From Caproiciproducens sp. NJN-50 (GTDB lineage: Bacteria; Bacillota; Clostridia; Oscillospirales; Acutalibacteraceae): a DNA stretch of 64,000 nucleotides. The stretch covers positions 1,178,001-1,242,000 of the forward strand of contig NZ_CP035283.1 in assembly GCF_004103755.1 (NCBI RefSeq), read 5' to 3'. Below, piece by piece: positions 51,354-59,959 of the stretch. The notes under the pieces were generated by a model. That model had not been told where the DNA came from. It searched no databases and saw only the letters and a list, made by a program, of their open reading frames with translations. The position numbers and the translations under genes are program-made. Position 1 is the first letter of the stretch; each line of letters opens with the position of its first letter.

Positions 51354-52435
51354 GGTGAATTAAAATAGCAAGTGCAACAGGAGGGTAGAAAGAGTCCACA
51401 AAAAGCCAAATCCATGATACAGTAGGAGTTGAAAAGACACCACTGAAGGAGAGGCTTTTTATGGACTACCACCATCTTACACCAAAAGAGCGCGCATTGA
51501 TAGCCCAATTGTGGAATAACGGGATCAGTATGAGGCAGCTTGCACGCAGGTTGCAAAGGGATCCGGGCACAATCAGCCGGGAGATCAAGAGGAACCGTTC
51601 GGGACAAAAATATCTTAGCGTTCCGGCACGGGCCCGGTACCTTGAACGGCGAATGGAATGCCGCCGGAAGAGGCTGTATCAAAACCCACGTCTGACAGCT
51701 TACATATCCGAAAAGCTTGAATTGTCATGGTCGCCCGAACAAATTGCCGGAAGAATCCGGTTAGACTATCCGGATGACCGGGACATGAAAATCTCGCACA
51801 GCAGCATATATCGGTGGCTACGCGCGGACTTGCTGCCACGTTCCGTACAACTTACGATGAAACTGCGTCACTATGGCCGTCAGCATGGAGAAACTCGTGG
51901 GTACAAGGCCGGGGCGCGGGAAATCCGGGAGAGAAGCAAAGAAGCTCTACGCAGAAAGAGACTTGGAGACTGGGAAGCTGACACGATCGTGTTCGGACAA
52001 GCAAAACGCGCTTATTTGCTGAATGTGACCGACCGAAAAAGTCGATACTGCTGCCTGGCCGTCCTGCGCAACATCAGACGGGAAGAAGTCATGCGGGGCT
52101 TTGAGTTCTTCTTTGAAGGCGGAAAGGTTCCGCTCCGCACGGTAACGTCGGATCGAGGGATCGAATTCAACTGCCACCGTGAATTTGAGAGCCGCTTTGA
52201 AGCGTTGTATTATTACACTCGCCCAGCCTCTCCGTGGCAGAAGCCAACCGTGGAAAATACGAACGGATTGATTCGTCAGTTTTTCCCCAGAGGAACCCGT
52301 TTTACAGAACTTACCCCAGAAGCCGTGGCATTTGTCATGGAGCGTCTCAACGACCGCCCGCGTAAATGTTTGAATTGGAAAACTCCTGCTGAAGTCATTT
52401 CTTCTTATCTGTTGCACTTCACTTGACAATTCACC
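51354..52435 (+). mobile_element. IS30-family insertion sequence
   Basis: About 1.08 kb. Imperfect terminal inverted repeats: left GGTGAATT...AAGTGCAACAG, right CTGTTGCACTTCACTT...AATTCACC. Flanked by CTTA on both sides (51350-51353 and 52436-52439), which fits a short target duplication. One transposase gene fills it. Confidence 0.85.
51461..52426 (+). CDS. IS30-family DDE transposase
   Basis: 321 residues. N-terminal helix-turn-helix: LTPKERALIAQLWNNGISMRQLARRLQRDPGTISREIKRN; then the DDE catalytic domain: LGDWEADTIVFG, TVTSDRGIEFNCH and PVEN-type motif KPTVENTNGLIRQFFPRG. Intact. The ATG has GAAGGAGAGGC upstream. Confidence 0.92.
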   Translation: MDYHHLTPKERALIAQLWNNGISMRQLARRLQRDPGTISREIKRNRSGQKYLSVPARARYLERRMECRRKRLYQNPRLTAYISEKLELSWSPEQIAGRIRLDYPDDRDMKISHSSIYRWLRADLLPRSVQLTMKLRHYGRQHGETRGYKAGAREIRERSKEALRRKRLGDWEADTIVFGQAKRAYLLNVTDRKSRYCCLAVLRNIRREEVMRGFEFFFEGGKVPLRTVTSDRGIEFNCHREFESRFEALYYYTRPASPWQKPTVENTNGLIRQFFPRGTRFTELTPEAVAFVMERLNDRPRKCLNWKTPAEVISSYLLHFT

Positions 52436-52448
52436 CTTAAGCGATAAG

Positions 52449-53225
52449 CTATTTTTTTGCTGAGGGGTTTGAAATTTGCATTCCGGCCTGGTCAATCGTA
52501 TAATTGCTTTTTAAAATCAATTGGGAAACCGGCACGATCGTGTATCCTTGCGACTGCAGTGTTTTCAGGATGGTCGGAAGGGCCGCCGGTGTATTTTTTG
52601 CTCCATTATGAAACAAAACAATGGAACCGGGTTTTACTTTTGTAGTCACGCGGTCGATAATCTGCTGAGGAGTGGGATTCTTCCAGTCTAAACTATCAAC
52701 ATTCCACTGGATCGCATACATGTCAAGATCCTGCGTTGTTTTTATCACGGGGTTGTTGTAATCGCCGTAAGGGGGGCGGAACAGAATCGGGCTGACGCCG
52801 GTGACCGCCTTGATTTTGTCGTTGCAGGACGAGATTTGCTTTTTCATGTCATTCTCAGACAGCTTTGGCATGTGCGGGTGGGTATCGGAGTGATTGCATA
52901 CTTCATGCCCCGCAGCGGCCAGGGCTTTTACGGAATCCGGGTATTTGTCGACCCATGCGCCCACAACGAAAAAGGTTGTTTTTACATTGTATTCCTTTAA
53001 TATGTCGATCAGTGTTTGTGTTTCTTCATTCCCCCAGGCCGCGTCAAAGGATATCGCGATTTTTTTCTCCTCTGTTTTTACATTATAGATCGGAAGAAGA
53101 CGCTTGGAAGCCGAAGCCTGAACAGCCTGAATCCCGCGCACGCCTGCTGCTGCGGCCAGTACAATTGCCAGAACACCGAACAGGATGGTCAGCAGCCGCT
53201 TGCGGGTTACAGTAATGACATGCAT
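52449..53225 (-). CDS. pdaB: PdaB-like polysaccharide deacetylase
   Basis: 258 residues. N-terminal membrane helix (about 8-28), then a carbohydrate esterase 4 domain: ISFDAAWGNEET, HSDTHPHMPKL (zinc site), RPPYGDYN, VLFHNG. The AAWG form is that of PdaB, needed for late sporulation. Its start and the sirtuin stop are 150 bases apart. Confidence 0.9.
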   Translation of the reverse strand: MHVITVTRKRLLTILFGVLAIVLAAAAGVRGIQAVQASASKRLLPIYNVKTEEKKIAISFDAAWGNEETQTLIDILKEYNVKTTFFVVGAWVDKYPDSVKALAAAGHEVCNHSDTHPHMPKLSENDMKKQISSCNDKIKAVTGVSPILFRPPYGDYNNPVIKTTQDLDMYAIQWNVDSLDWKNPTPQQIIDRVTTKVKPGSIVLFHNGAKNTPAALPTILKTLQSQGYTIVPVSQLILKSNYTIDQAGMQISNPSAKK

Positions 53226-53330
53226 AGTCTATTTCCCCTTTCTGTTCAAAATATATGCGAAAGGAGAAGACATAAAACCGTTTTATCAAAAAAGTGAAAT
53301 CAAGCGCATGAGCCGCTGACTGACCATGAA

Positions 53331-53370
53331 ATGCCCCGATGTCCGCAAACAAGCGGACATCGGGGCATGA
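53331..53370 (-). terminator. Terminator of the sirtuin gene
   Basis: ATGCCCCGATGTCCGC pairs perfectly with GCGGACATCGGGGCAT around AAACAA. The run after it is only mildly T-rich. Confidence 0.75.
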
Positions 53371-53377
53371 TTTTCTG

Positions 53378-54106
53378 TCAGCCGACGGAAACTTTGATTT
53401 GGCCAAGAATTTCGCCGATACTGCCGCGCAGGGCAAGGTCTGCTTTTGCATCCATCGGCGTAGTGGTTTTATTGATCAATACCAGGCGGTGGCCCTTATA
53501 ATAGTCGATGAGTCCGGCGGCAGGATAAACGGCCAGCGAGGTTCCTCCGATCATCAGCATGTCTGCGCGGCGAATGGCGTCCACAGCACCGTAAAGAGTG
53601 TCTTGATCCAGTCCTTCTTCGTAAAGAACGACATCCGGCTTGATCACGCCTCCGCAGGAGCAAGTGGGGATTCCAGAGCTTTGCAGCATGAATTCCGCGT
53701 CATAAAGCCTGTGGCAGCGCTGGCAGTAATTGCGGTGAACGGAACCGTGAAGCTCATAGACCGTTTTGCTCCCAGCTTTCTGATGGAGGCCGTCGATGTT
53801 CTGCGTCACCACTGCGGAAAGCTTTCCGGCTTGCTCCAGCTCCGCCAGTTTTTTGTGTGCGGGGTTCGGCTGCGCGTCGAGATAAAGCATTTTGTTTCTG
53901 TAGAAATCAAAAAACTCCTTCGGATGGGTTTCGTAAAAGCCATGGCTGAGCATCACTTCGGGCGGGTAATTGTAATGCTGGTTGTACAGCCCGTCCACGC
54001 TGCGGAAATCGGGAATCCCGCTTTCCGTCGAAACACCCGCACCGCCGAAAAAAACAATACGGCTGCTTGCGTCGATCATCTGCTGAAGTTGTTCCGTGTC
54101 CGTCAT
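53378..54106 (-). CDS. Sirtuin-type NAD-dependent deacylase
   Basis: 242 residues from ATG 54106 (GGAGGG). FFGGAGVSTESGIPDFRS, TQNIDGLHQKAG, ELHGSVHRNYC, then a Cys4 zinc site (C-x-x-C ... C-S-C), VVLYEEGL, GGTSLAVYPAAGL. Removes acyl groups from lysines using NAD+. Single gene. The 420 bases to 54540 on its far side show no gene or element I recognise. Confidence 0.92.
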   Translation of the reverse strand: MTDTEQLQQMIDASSRIVFFGGAGVSTESGIPDFRSVDGLYNQHYNYPPEVMLSHGFYETHPKEFFDFYRNKMLYLDAQPNPAHKKLAELEQAGKLSAVVTQNIDGLHQKAGSKTVYELHGSVHRNYCQRCHRLYDAEFMLQSSGIPTCSCGGVIKPDVVLYEEGLDQDTLYGAVDAIRRADMLMIGGTSLAVYPAAGLIDYYKGHRLVLINKTTTPMDAKADLALRGSIGEILGQIKVSVG

Positions 54107-54539
54107 AAACCATCCCTCCAAAGCATTTGCCGGCTTTTTCTTTTATCTTATTCGCAAATGAGGGAAAAAGCAAGCGGAATCAGCAAGAAAATTCCACCCT
54201 GCCGCAGTTCTGTGATCCTGCGTTGGCGAGTTTCGCAATGTCCGTTTTCAGGGGTTCTATCCGCTTCGGAATCCTGGCTTTTCGTTCGTCCTGGCAGCTT
54301 AACGCTGTTCCTTTTGCGTTTCCGAGGGTTTCCAATTCCGGGGTTCTCCCGTTACGGCACCTCAAACACGCCGATACAGTTGAAAAAGATCCTGCGCGAT
54401 TTTGCCGTTTGCCCTTTCGGCATGATGCTTGATGTGATCAATCGGTTTTGCCACCATCCGTTGTGAAAGTTCCCGGGCGTCGGTGCATTTACGGAAAGCG
54501 GTGTTCTACTGCCCTGTTTTGGCGTCTTCTCGCTTTGGC

Positions 54540-54568
54540 TTGACCTTTACAGAAAATCATGATATACT
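54540..54568 (+). promoter_or_regulatory. Promoter of the mntP leader
   Basis: TTGACC at 54540-54545, 17-base spacer, TATACT at 54563-54568. Confidence 0.75.
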
Positions 54569-54585
54569 TATTATAAATTGAAAAT

Positions 54586-54765
54586 ACCCGTGAGGGAGTA
54601 GTTAGCGCAAATGTGCGCGGCAAGTCAACATACTGATCGTCAACGGTCTGGCTTGTCTTAAAAGACGAGACTCATGTATAACTTTTACAGCTATACATGG
54701 CCTTTTTTTATTGTGGTTAAAGCCCAAGTATACGCTCGTATGAGTGCTGCTTGGGTTTTTCTTTT
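54586..54765 (+). promoter_or_regulatory. yybP-ykoY manganese riboswitch
   Basis: Conserved parts of the aptamer: GAGGGAGTAG near 54593, CAACATACTGATC, and GACGAGACT near 54666-54674. An intrinsic terminator hairpin (AAGCCCAAG with CTTGGGTTTTTC, 54720-54764) follows and precedes mntP by 30 bases. The class binds Mn2+; here it would allow mntP expression when Mn2+ is high. Confidence 0.9.
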
Positions 54766-54796
54766 GCAAATCACACTTTGTAAGGGAGAATATGTC

Positions 54797-55429
54797 ATGA
54801 ATCTATTGGAACTATTCCTCATCGCTGTCGGGCTTTCAATGGATGCTTTTGCCGTAGCCGTTTGTTTCGGGCTGACCATGCCTAAGGCAACCGTTAGAAA
54901 ATCGTTGGTTGTCGGCATGTATTTTGGCTTTTTTCAGGCGATTATGCCGCTTATCGGGTATATGCTTGCCACACAATTTGCCGATAAGATAATCACTTTC
55001 GATCATTGGATCGCATTCACCCTGCTCTGTTTTATTGGCGGTAGAATGATTGCGGAAAGCTTTAAAAAAGAAGGATGTGCAGACAGGGAATGTCCTGCTG
55101 AAATATGCACGGACAGGGAATGTCCCGGCGGAGAGCGCCCAAATAGGAGGGAAGCCTCCTTGAGACCTGCTGAAATGCTGCCTCTTTCACTTGCCACAAG
55201 CATTGACGCGTTGGCGGTAGGCGTATCATTTGCTTTTCTTGATGTTAATATTGCCCCGGCGGTTTTATACATTGGAATCGTCACACTCATTTTGTCTATG
55301 ATAGGTGTGAAAATCGGCAATATATTCGGCATGAAATTCAAATCGAAAGCCGAGCTTGCCGGCGGCATGATACTGGTTTTAATTGGTTTGAAAATTTTGC
55401 TTGAACATATGGGGATCATCAGACTTTAA
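54797..55429 (+). CDS. mntP: Manganese efflux pump MntP
   Basis: 210 residues from ATG 54797 (AAGGGAGAA). Six helices; the two metal-site D-A-x-A motifs are present (LSMDAFAVAV and SIDALAVGV), plus FIGGRMIAE. Normal length is near 188. The extra residues lie in the cytoplasmic loop between helices 3 and 4: GCADRECPAEICTDRECP, two copies of a C-x-DRECP unit. Regulation by the riboswitch upstream supports manganese as substrate. Confidence 0.92.
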   Translation: MNLLELFLIAVGLSMDAFAVAVCFGLTMPKATVRKSLVVGMYFGFFQAIMPLIGYMLATQFADKIITFDHWIAFTLLCFIGGRMIAESFKKEGCADRECPAEICTDRECPGGERPNRREASLRPAEMLPLSLATSIDALAVGVSFAFLDVNIAPAVLYIGIVTLILSMIGVKIGNIFGMKFKSKAELAGGMILVLIGLKILLEHMGIIRL

Positions 55430-55607
55430 AATAAAGGGATTCAGCCTTCAGCTAATTCGAACCAGCATTCTTGATATAAAACGGGGCGGGGAACTGAGGC
55501 GGTTTGCCGCCGCTCCCGCTCTTTATAGTTCCGCCGCTGCCGTGTCAGACAGGATGGGGCCGAACCATTCCGCTTTCTCTTTGCGGGCATCAAAGAGGAA
55601 TCAGGGC

Positions 55608-55660
55608 TTGACAAATTCAGGATGCCGTGATATAAACTTAGATAATCAAACTAATTAGAC
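55608..55660 (+). promoter_or_regulatory. Promoter and probable FabT operator of the fab operon
   Basis: TTGACA at 55608-55613, 17-base spacer, TATAAA at 55631-55636. Directly after it TTAGATAATCAAACTAA forms an imperfect palindrome (TTAG/CTAA) similar to FabT-type sites; FabT is encoded next. Repression at the start site is the expected mode. Confidence 0.75.
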
Positions 55661-55676
55661 GGGAGGGGGAACGATC

Positions 55677-56138
55677 GTGCTGGACTCGTTTGAAAAAGAT
55701 CTCAACGAACTTCTGGTGGATACGTTCCGCTCTATCCTCAAAGTGGAGGAAGATACGCTCAGAAGCACAAAGATCGACCTTTCCATCAGCGAACTGCATC
55801 TTCTGGAAGCCGTCGGGAAAAACCGGGAGCAGGGCAGAACCATCAGTGAACTCGCGCAGGAACTCGACATCACGCTTCCTTCTGTCACCGTGGCGATCAA
55901 CAAGCTTTTAAAAAAAGGGTATGTCCAAAAGAAAAAAAGCGGCGAGGATGCCCGGATGGTGTATGTTATCCTGACCAAGCAGGGAAGCAAGGTCGATCAT
56001 GCGCACCGCTATTTTCACCGGCAGATGGTGCGCCAGGTCAGTTCGGGATTTTCCGAAGAGGAAAAGCAGATATTGGCGAGGGGAATTTTCAAATTGGATG
56101 CGTTCTTTAAGAGGAAGAGCGCGGAAATGGAGAAATAG
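55677..56138 (+). CDS. fabT: MarR-family regulator FabT
   Basis: 153 residues, GTG start with GGGAGGGGGAA upstream. ISELHLLEAVGKN, TISELAQELDITLPSVTVAINKLLKKGYVQKKKSGEDARMVYVILT is the winged helix; the family partner is acyl-ACP. As the first gene of a FabK-type operon it fits FabT. It ends directly at the fabH start. Confidence 0.88.
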   Translation: MLDSFEKDLNELLVDTFRSILKVEEDTLRSTKIDLSISELHLLEAVGKNREQGRTISELAQELDITLPSVTVAINKLLKKGYVQKKKSGEDARMVYVILTKQGSKVDHAHRYFHRQMVRQVSSGFSEEEKQILARGIFKLDAFFKRKSAEMEK

Positions 56139-57101
56139 ATGAGTTTTACAATCGCCGGGACCGGAAGCTGCCTGCCCGCGTTATCCGTCGGCAACGATGC
56201 TTTCACCAAATTCGTGGATACGAGCGACGAATGGATTTCCACGCGCACGGGGATCCGCAAGAGACATTTCGTCAAAGGGGAGAGCCAGCGGGGCATTGCG
56301 GCACAGGCTTCACGGCTGGCTTTGGAGGACGCGGGCCTTTCTGCCGGCGAGCTGGATCTGATCCTGTGTGCGACGGTGCAGGGAGAGGATATCTCGCCGT
56401 CCCTCGCCTGTATGGTGCAGCAGGATCTCGGCGCGGGCTGTCCCTCCTTTGATCTGAACGCCGGCTGCACGGGGTTTCTCTATGCGCTGCACGCCGCCGC
56501 CGCTTACTTTCGTTCCGGAATGGCCCGCCGTATTCTGATTGTCTGCGCGGAACAGCTTTCGCGTTTTATCGATTGGGAGGATCGGAGCACCTGTGTGCTG
56601 TTCGGAGACGGCGCTGGTGCGGTCGTCCTGTCCGAAGGCGACTCTCTGCTCGGCATACGGGTTGGCGCCCGCGGCCAGAGGGAGAACCTGAACATTCCGG
56701 GGGAGGGGATTTCCGGCCCGTTCTGGGACGGGGAGAAGAAAGAACACTGCATCCGCATGAATGGGAGCGAGATTTTTAAATTTGCGGTGACCGCCGTCCA
56801 GCATGAGATCGAAGCAGCCGTTCGGGAAGCGGGAATCAGCGCGGACGGCGTGGATTATTTTCTGCTTCACCAGGCAAACGGCCGCATCATCGACTCGGCC
56901 CGGACACGGCTGCGTCAGCCAGAGGCAAAATTTCCAGTCAACTACGCGGAGTGCGGCAACACCTCCTCGGCGAGCATCCCGATCCTGCTTGACGGCCTGA
57001 ACCGGAGCCGCCGCTTGAAAAAAGGGGACACCCTGCTTTTTTGTGCGTTCGGCGCGGGACTGACCTGGGGTTCCTGCATCGTCCGCTGGGATAAAAATTA
57101 A
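56139..57101 (+). CDS. fabH: 3-oxoacyl-ACP synthase III (FabH)
   Basis: 320 residues. Active-site triad: Cys in LNAGCTGFLYAL, His in HQANGRI, Asn in ECGNTSSAS. WISTRTGIRKRHF is the usual N-terminal block. Starts fatty acid synthesis from acetyl-CoA (or branched primers) and malonyl-ACP. Confidence 0.95.
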   Translation: MSFTIAGTGSCLPALSVGNDAFTKFVDTSDEWISTRTGIRKRHFVKGESQRGIAAQASRLALEDAGLSAGELDLILCATVQGEDISPSLACMVQQDLGAGCPSFDLNAGCTGFLYALHAAAAYFRSGMARRILIVCAEQLSRFIDWEDRSTCVLFGDGAGAVVLSEGDSLLGIRVGARGQRENLNIPGEGISGPFWDGEKKEHCIRMNGSEIFKFAVTAVQHEIEAAVREAGISADGVDYFLLHQANGRIIDSARTRLRQPEAKFPVNYAECGNTSSASIPILLDGLNRSRRLKKGDTLLFCAFGAGLTWGSCIVRWDKN

Positions 57102-57119
57102 TTACTGGAGGAAATTCAA

Positions 57120-57341
57120 ATGGTATTTGAAAAAGTGGCACAGATTTTGGCAGAGCACAAGGAAATCGACGTTTCCGCCGTCAAACCGGAAAGCACGCTG
57201 GAAGAGCTTGGGCTCGATTCGCTCGACACGGTCGACCTGATCATGCAGTTCGAGGACGAATTCGATGTTTCGCTCGAGATGGATGAAAAGCTCAAGACAG
57301 TTGGAGACATCGTGAAACTGATTGAAGAAAAAATGGGGTAA
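57120..57341 (+). CDS. acpP: Acyl carrier protein
   Basis: 73 residues: LGLDSLDTVDLIMQFEDEFDVSLEMDE with the serine in DSL that takes the phosphopantetheine. GGAGG precedes the ATG. Carrier for all steps in this operon. Confidence 0.97.
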   Translation: MVFEKVAQILAEHKEIDVSAVKPESTLEELGLDSLDTVDLIMQFEDEFDVSLEMDEKLKTVGDIVKLIEEKMG

Positions 57342-57345
57342 TGCC

Positions 57346-58293
57346 ATGATACACACACCGCTTTGCGAACTTTTGGGGATCCGCTACCCCATCCTTCAAG
57401 GGGGGATGGCGTGGATCGCGGACGCCTCGCTGGCTTCGGCGGTATCGAACGCCGGCGGCCTCGGGATCATTTCGGCCATGAATGCCAGCGACGAATGGCT
57501 CAGGACGGAAATCAGAAAAGCCAGGACCATGACGGACCGGCCGTTCGGCGTCAACATCATGCTGCAAAGCCCGTTTGCGGAGCAGGTTGCCCGCGTTGCG
57601 GCGGAGGAAAGGGTCGCCGTCGTGACGACGGGTGCGGGCGACCCCGCCCGCTATATGGAAGAGTGGGGCAAAGCGGGCATCCGCGTGCTTCCGGTCGTCG
57701 CTTCCACGGCCGTCGCGCGGCATGTGGAGCGCGCGGGGGCGGCCGCAGTCATCGCGGAGGGAGGAGAATCCGGCGGACACGTCGGGGACCTGACGACAAT
57801 GGTGCTGGTCCCTCAGGTGTGCGACTGTGTCCATGTTCCGGTTATCGCGGCGGGGGGCATCGCAGACGGCCGCGGCATCGCGGCCTCGATCATGCTCGGC
57901 GCGGTCGGCGTGCAGGTTGGCACTCGCTTTTTAGTGGCTAAGGAGTGCACTGTGCACCAAAACTATAAAAACCGCATTTTAAAGGCCAAAGATATCGGCA
58001 CGGTCACGACGGGCAAACGCCTCGGACACCCGGTGCGCTGCCTGAAAAATGCCTTTTCGCGCGACTTCCTCGCGAAGGAGTACGACCCCGAAACGAACGT
58101 GAAGGAGATCGAGGCCCTTGGAGTCGGCGCACTGCGCCTTGCCGCCCGCGAAGGCGATGAGAAAAACGGCTGCTTTATGGCGGGACAGTCGGCGGCCCTG
58201 GTGACGAAGGAACAGCCCGCAGAAGAGATCATAACGGAGATGTTCGAGGAAGCGGAAGCAATTCTGCGCGGGGGAACGAGATGGGTCGGCTAG
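57346..58293 (+). CDS. fabK: Enoyl-ACP reductase FabK
   Basis: 315 residues from ATG 57346, which starts four bases after the acpP stop. YPILQGGMAWIADASLASAVSNAGGLGII, FGVNIML, GESGGHVG, VPVIAAGGIADGRG, GAVGVQVGTRFL: FMN-dependent FabK. It reduces the enoyl-ACP double bond in place of FabI. It overlaps fabD by 13 bases. Confidence 0.92.
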   Translation: MIHTPLCELLGIRYPILQGGMAWIADASLASAVSNAGGLGIISAMNASDEWLRTEIRKARTMTDRPFGVNIMLQSPFAEQVARVAAEERVAVVTTGAGDPARYMEEWGKAGIRVLPVVASTAVARHVERAGAAAVIAEGGESGGHVGDLTTMVLVPQVCDCVHVPVIAAGGIADGRGIAASIMLGAVGVQVGTRFLVAKECTVHQNYKNRILKAKDIGTVTTGKRLGHPVRCLKNAFSRDFLAKEYDPETNVKEIEALGVGALRLAAREGDEKNGCFMAGQSAALVTKEQPAEEIITEMFEEAEAILRGGTRWVG

Positions 58294-59210
58294 CGGTCAT
58301 CTTTGCAGGCCAGGGCGCGCAGCGCCCCGGTATGGGAAAAAAGCTTTATGAAACCTCCCCGGCCGCTCGTTCCGTCTTTGAAACGGCGGAACGCGTCCGT
58401 CCGGGAACCCTTCGCCAATGCTTTGAAGGGACAAAGCAGGAGCTTTCTCAAACGGAGAACACACAGCCCTGCGTCTTTGCTGTCGACCTGGCCTGTGCCG
58501 CGGCGCTGCGGGAATCCGGCGTCGATGCAAGCGGAGCGGCCGGCTTTTCGCTGGGGGAAATCGCGGCCCTCGCCTTCACGGGAATTCTCTCCGATGAAGA
58601 TGCGTTCCGCCTGGTCTGCAGGCGCGCGGAGCTGATGGGGCAGTGTTCCCGGAAGCGGCCCGGCGCGATGGCGGCGCTTCTGGGGCTGGGGACAACCCGG
58701 GCGGAAAGCATCTGCAAAGAGGCCGGCGTCTGGCCGGTAAACTACAACTGCCCGGGCCAGCTTGTGGCGGCCGGGGAGGCGGAAGCGGTTTCCGCGCTTT
58801 GCACGTTGGCGGCGCAGACGGGAGGAAAAGCCGTCCGGCTCGCCGTTTCCGGAGCGTTTCATTCCCCGCTGATGTCGGAGGCGTCCGACGGGCTTGCAGA
58901 GGAACTGAAGCGGTATTCCCTGAAGAAGCCCGCGATGCCGCTCTATTCCAATGTGACGGCGGAACCTTATGGGTCGGACGCGGCGGATCTGATCGCACGT
59001 CAGGTGAAAAGCCCCGTGCTTTGGCAGAAGACAATAGAAAACATGGCTGCGGCCGGTTTTGACACGTTTGTGGAGGCCGGACCCGGGACCACGCTGTGTG
59101 GGCTGATCCGCAGAATTCTGCCGCATGGGAACGCTTTCCACGCGGAGGACCCGGAAAGCCTTGAGCAGACGGTCCGGCAGATCATGGAGGAAAATCATGT
59201 TAAAGAATAA
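58281..59210 (+). CDS. fabD: Malonyl-CoA:ACP transacylase FabD
   Basis: 309 residues. FAGQGAQRPGMGK, the serine in GFSLGE (usually GHSLGE), RAELMGQ, and SGAFHSPLM with the catalytic histidine. The Phe in place of the His next to the serine is unusual. It overlaps fabG by 14 bases. Confidence 0.93.
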   Translation: MGRLAVIFAGQGAQRPGMGKKLYETSPAARSVFETAERVRPGTLRQCFEGTKQELSQTENTQPCVFAVDLACAAALRESGVDASGAAGFSLGEIAALAFTGILSDEDAFRLVCRRAELMGQCSRKRPGAMAALLGLGTTRAESICKEAGVWPVNYNCPGQLVAAGEAEAVSALCTLAAQTGGKAVRLAVSGAFHSPLMSEASDGLAEELKRYSLKKPAMPLYSNVTAEPYGSDAADLIARQVKSPVLWQKTIENMAAAGFDTFVEAGPGTTLCGLIRRILPHGNAFHAEDPESLEQTVRQIMEENHVKE

Positions 59211-59937
59211 AACAGCGGTGATTACCGGTGCTTCCGGAGGGATTGGTGGGGAAATCGCCCTTCGGTTCGCGGAGCAGGGAGCCGATATCGCAGCGATTTA
59301 TTCCGGAAACCGCGAAGCGGCGGAAGAACTCTGCGAACGGATCCGCGCGCTGGGACGGAAGGCGTCTTCTTTCCGCTGCGACGTTTCCTGTTCCGACGAT
59401 GTAAAAGATACGGTCAAACGGATTCAGTGCGATTTCGGCGGAATCGATATTTTGGTCAACAACGCCGGAATTACCAGGGACCTTCTGGTTCCGCAGATGA
59501 AGGACGAGGATTTCGATCGCGTACTGGATGTGAATCTGAAGGGCGCGTTTCATATGATCCGCCAGACGTATATGATCTTTGCCCGGAGACGGGCGGGCAG
59601 GATCATTAACATTTCATCGGCTTCCGGGCTGACCGGAAGCGTTGGGCAGGCGAATTATTCCTCCGCCAAGGCCGGGCTGATCGGGCTGACCAAATCGGTT
59701 GCCCGGGAACTTGCCGGACGGAACGTGACCTGTAACGCGATCGCACCCGGACTGATCGATACCTCGATGACCCGAGAGATGAACCGGGAGGCAAAAGAGA
59801 ATATTCTGAAAGCCATTCCGATGAGGCGGATCGGGGAGGCGGGCGATGTCGCGAATCTCGCGCTTTTCCTTGCTTCGGACCTCGCGGGGTACATCACCGG
59901 CGAGGTGATTCGGGTGGACGGCGGCCTCTGCATGTGA
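59197..59937 (+). CDS. fabG: 3-oxoacyl-ACP reductase FabG
   Basis: 246 residues from ATG 59197 (GGAGGAAAATC). TGASGGIGGEIALRF, NNAGITRDLLV, the S-Y-K triad in ISSASG and YSSAK, and GEVIRVDGG. NADPH-dependent reduction in the elongation cycle. Confidence 0.95.
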   Translation: MLKNKTAVITGASGGIGGEIALRFAEQGADIAAIYSGNREAAEELCERIRALGRKASSFRCDVSCSDDVKDTVKRIQCDFGGIDILVNNAGITRDLLVPQMKDEDFDRVLDVNLKGAFHMIRQTYMIFARRRAGRIINISSASGLTGSVGQANYSSAKAGLIGLTKSVARELAGRNVTCNAIAPGLIDTSMTREMNREAKENILKAIPMRRIGEAGDVANLALFLASDLAGYITGEVIRVDGGLCM

Positions 59938-59959
59938 GGCCGCCGGGAAAGGAGCATTC

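Noticed and set aside
53339..54466. 375-residue forward frame antisense to the sirtuin gene
   Set aside because: It mirrors the real gene's codon pattern on the other strand; the sirtuin motifs are unambiguous.
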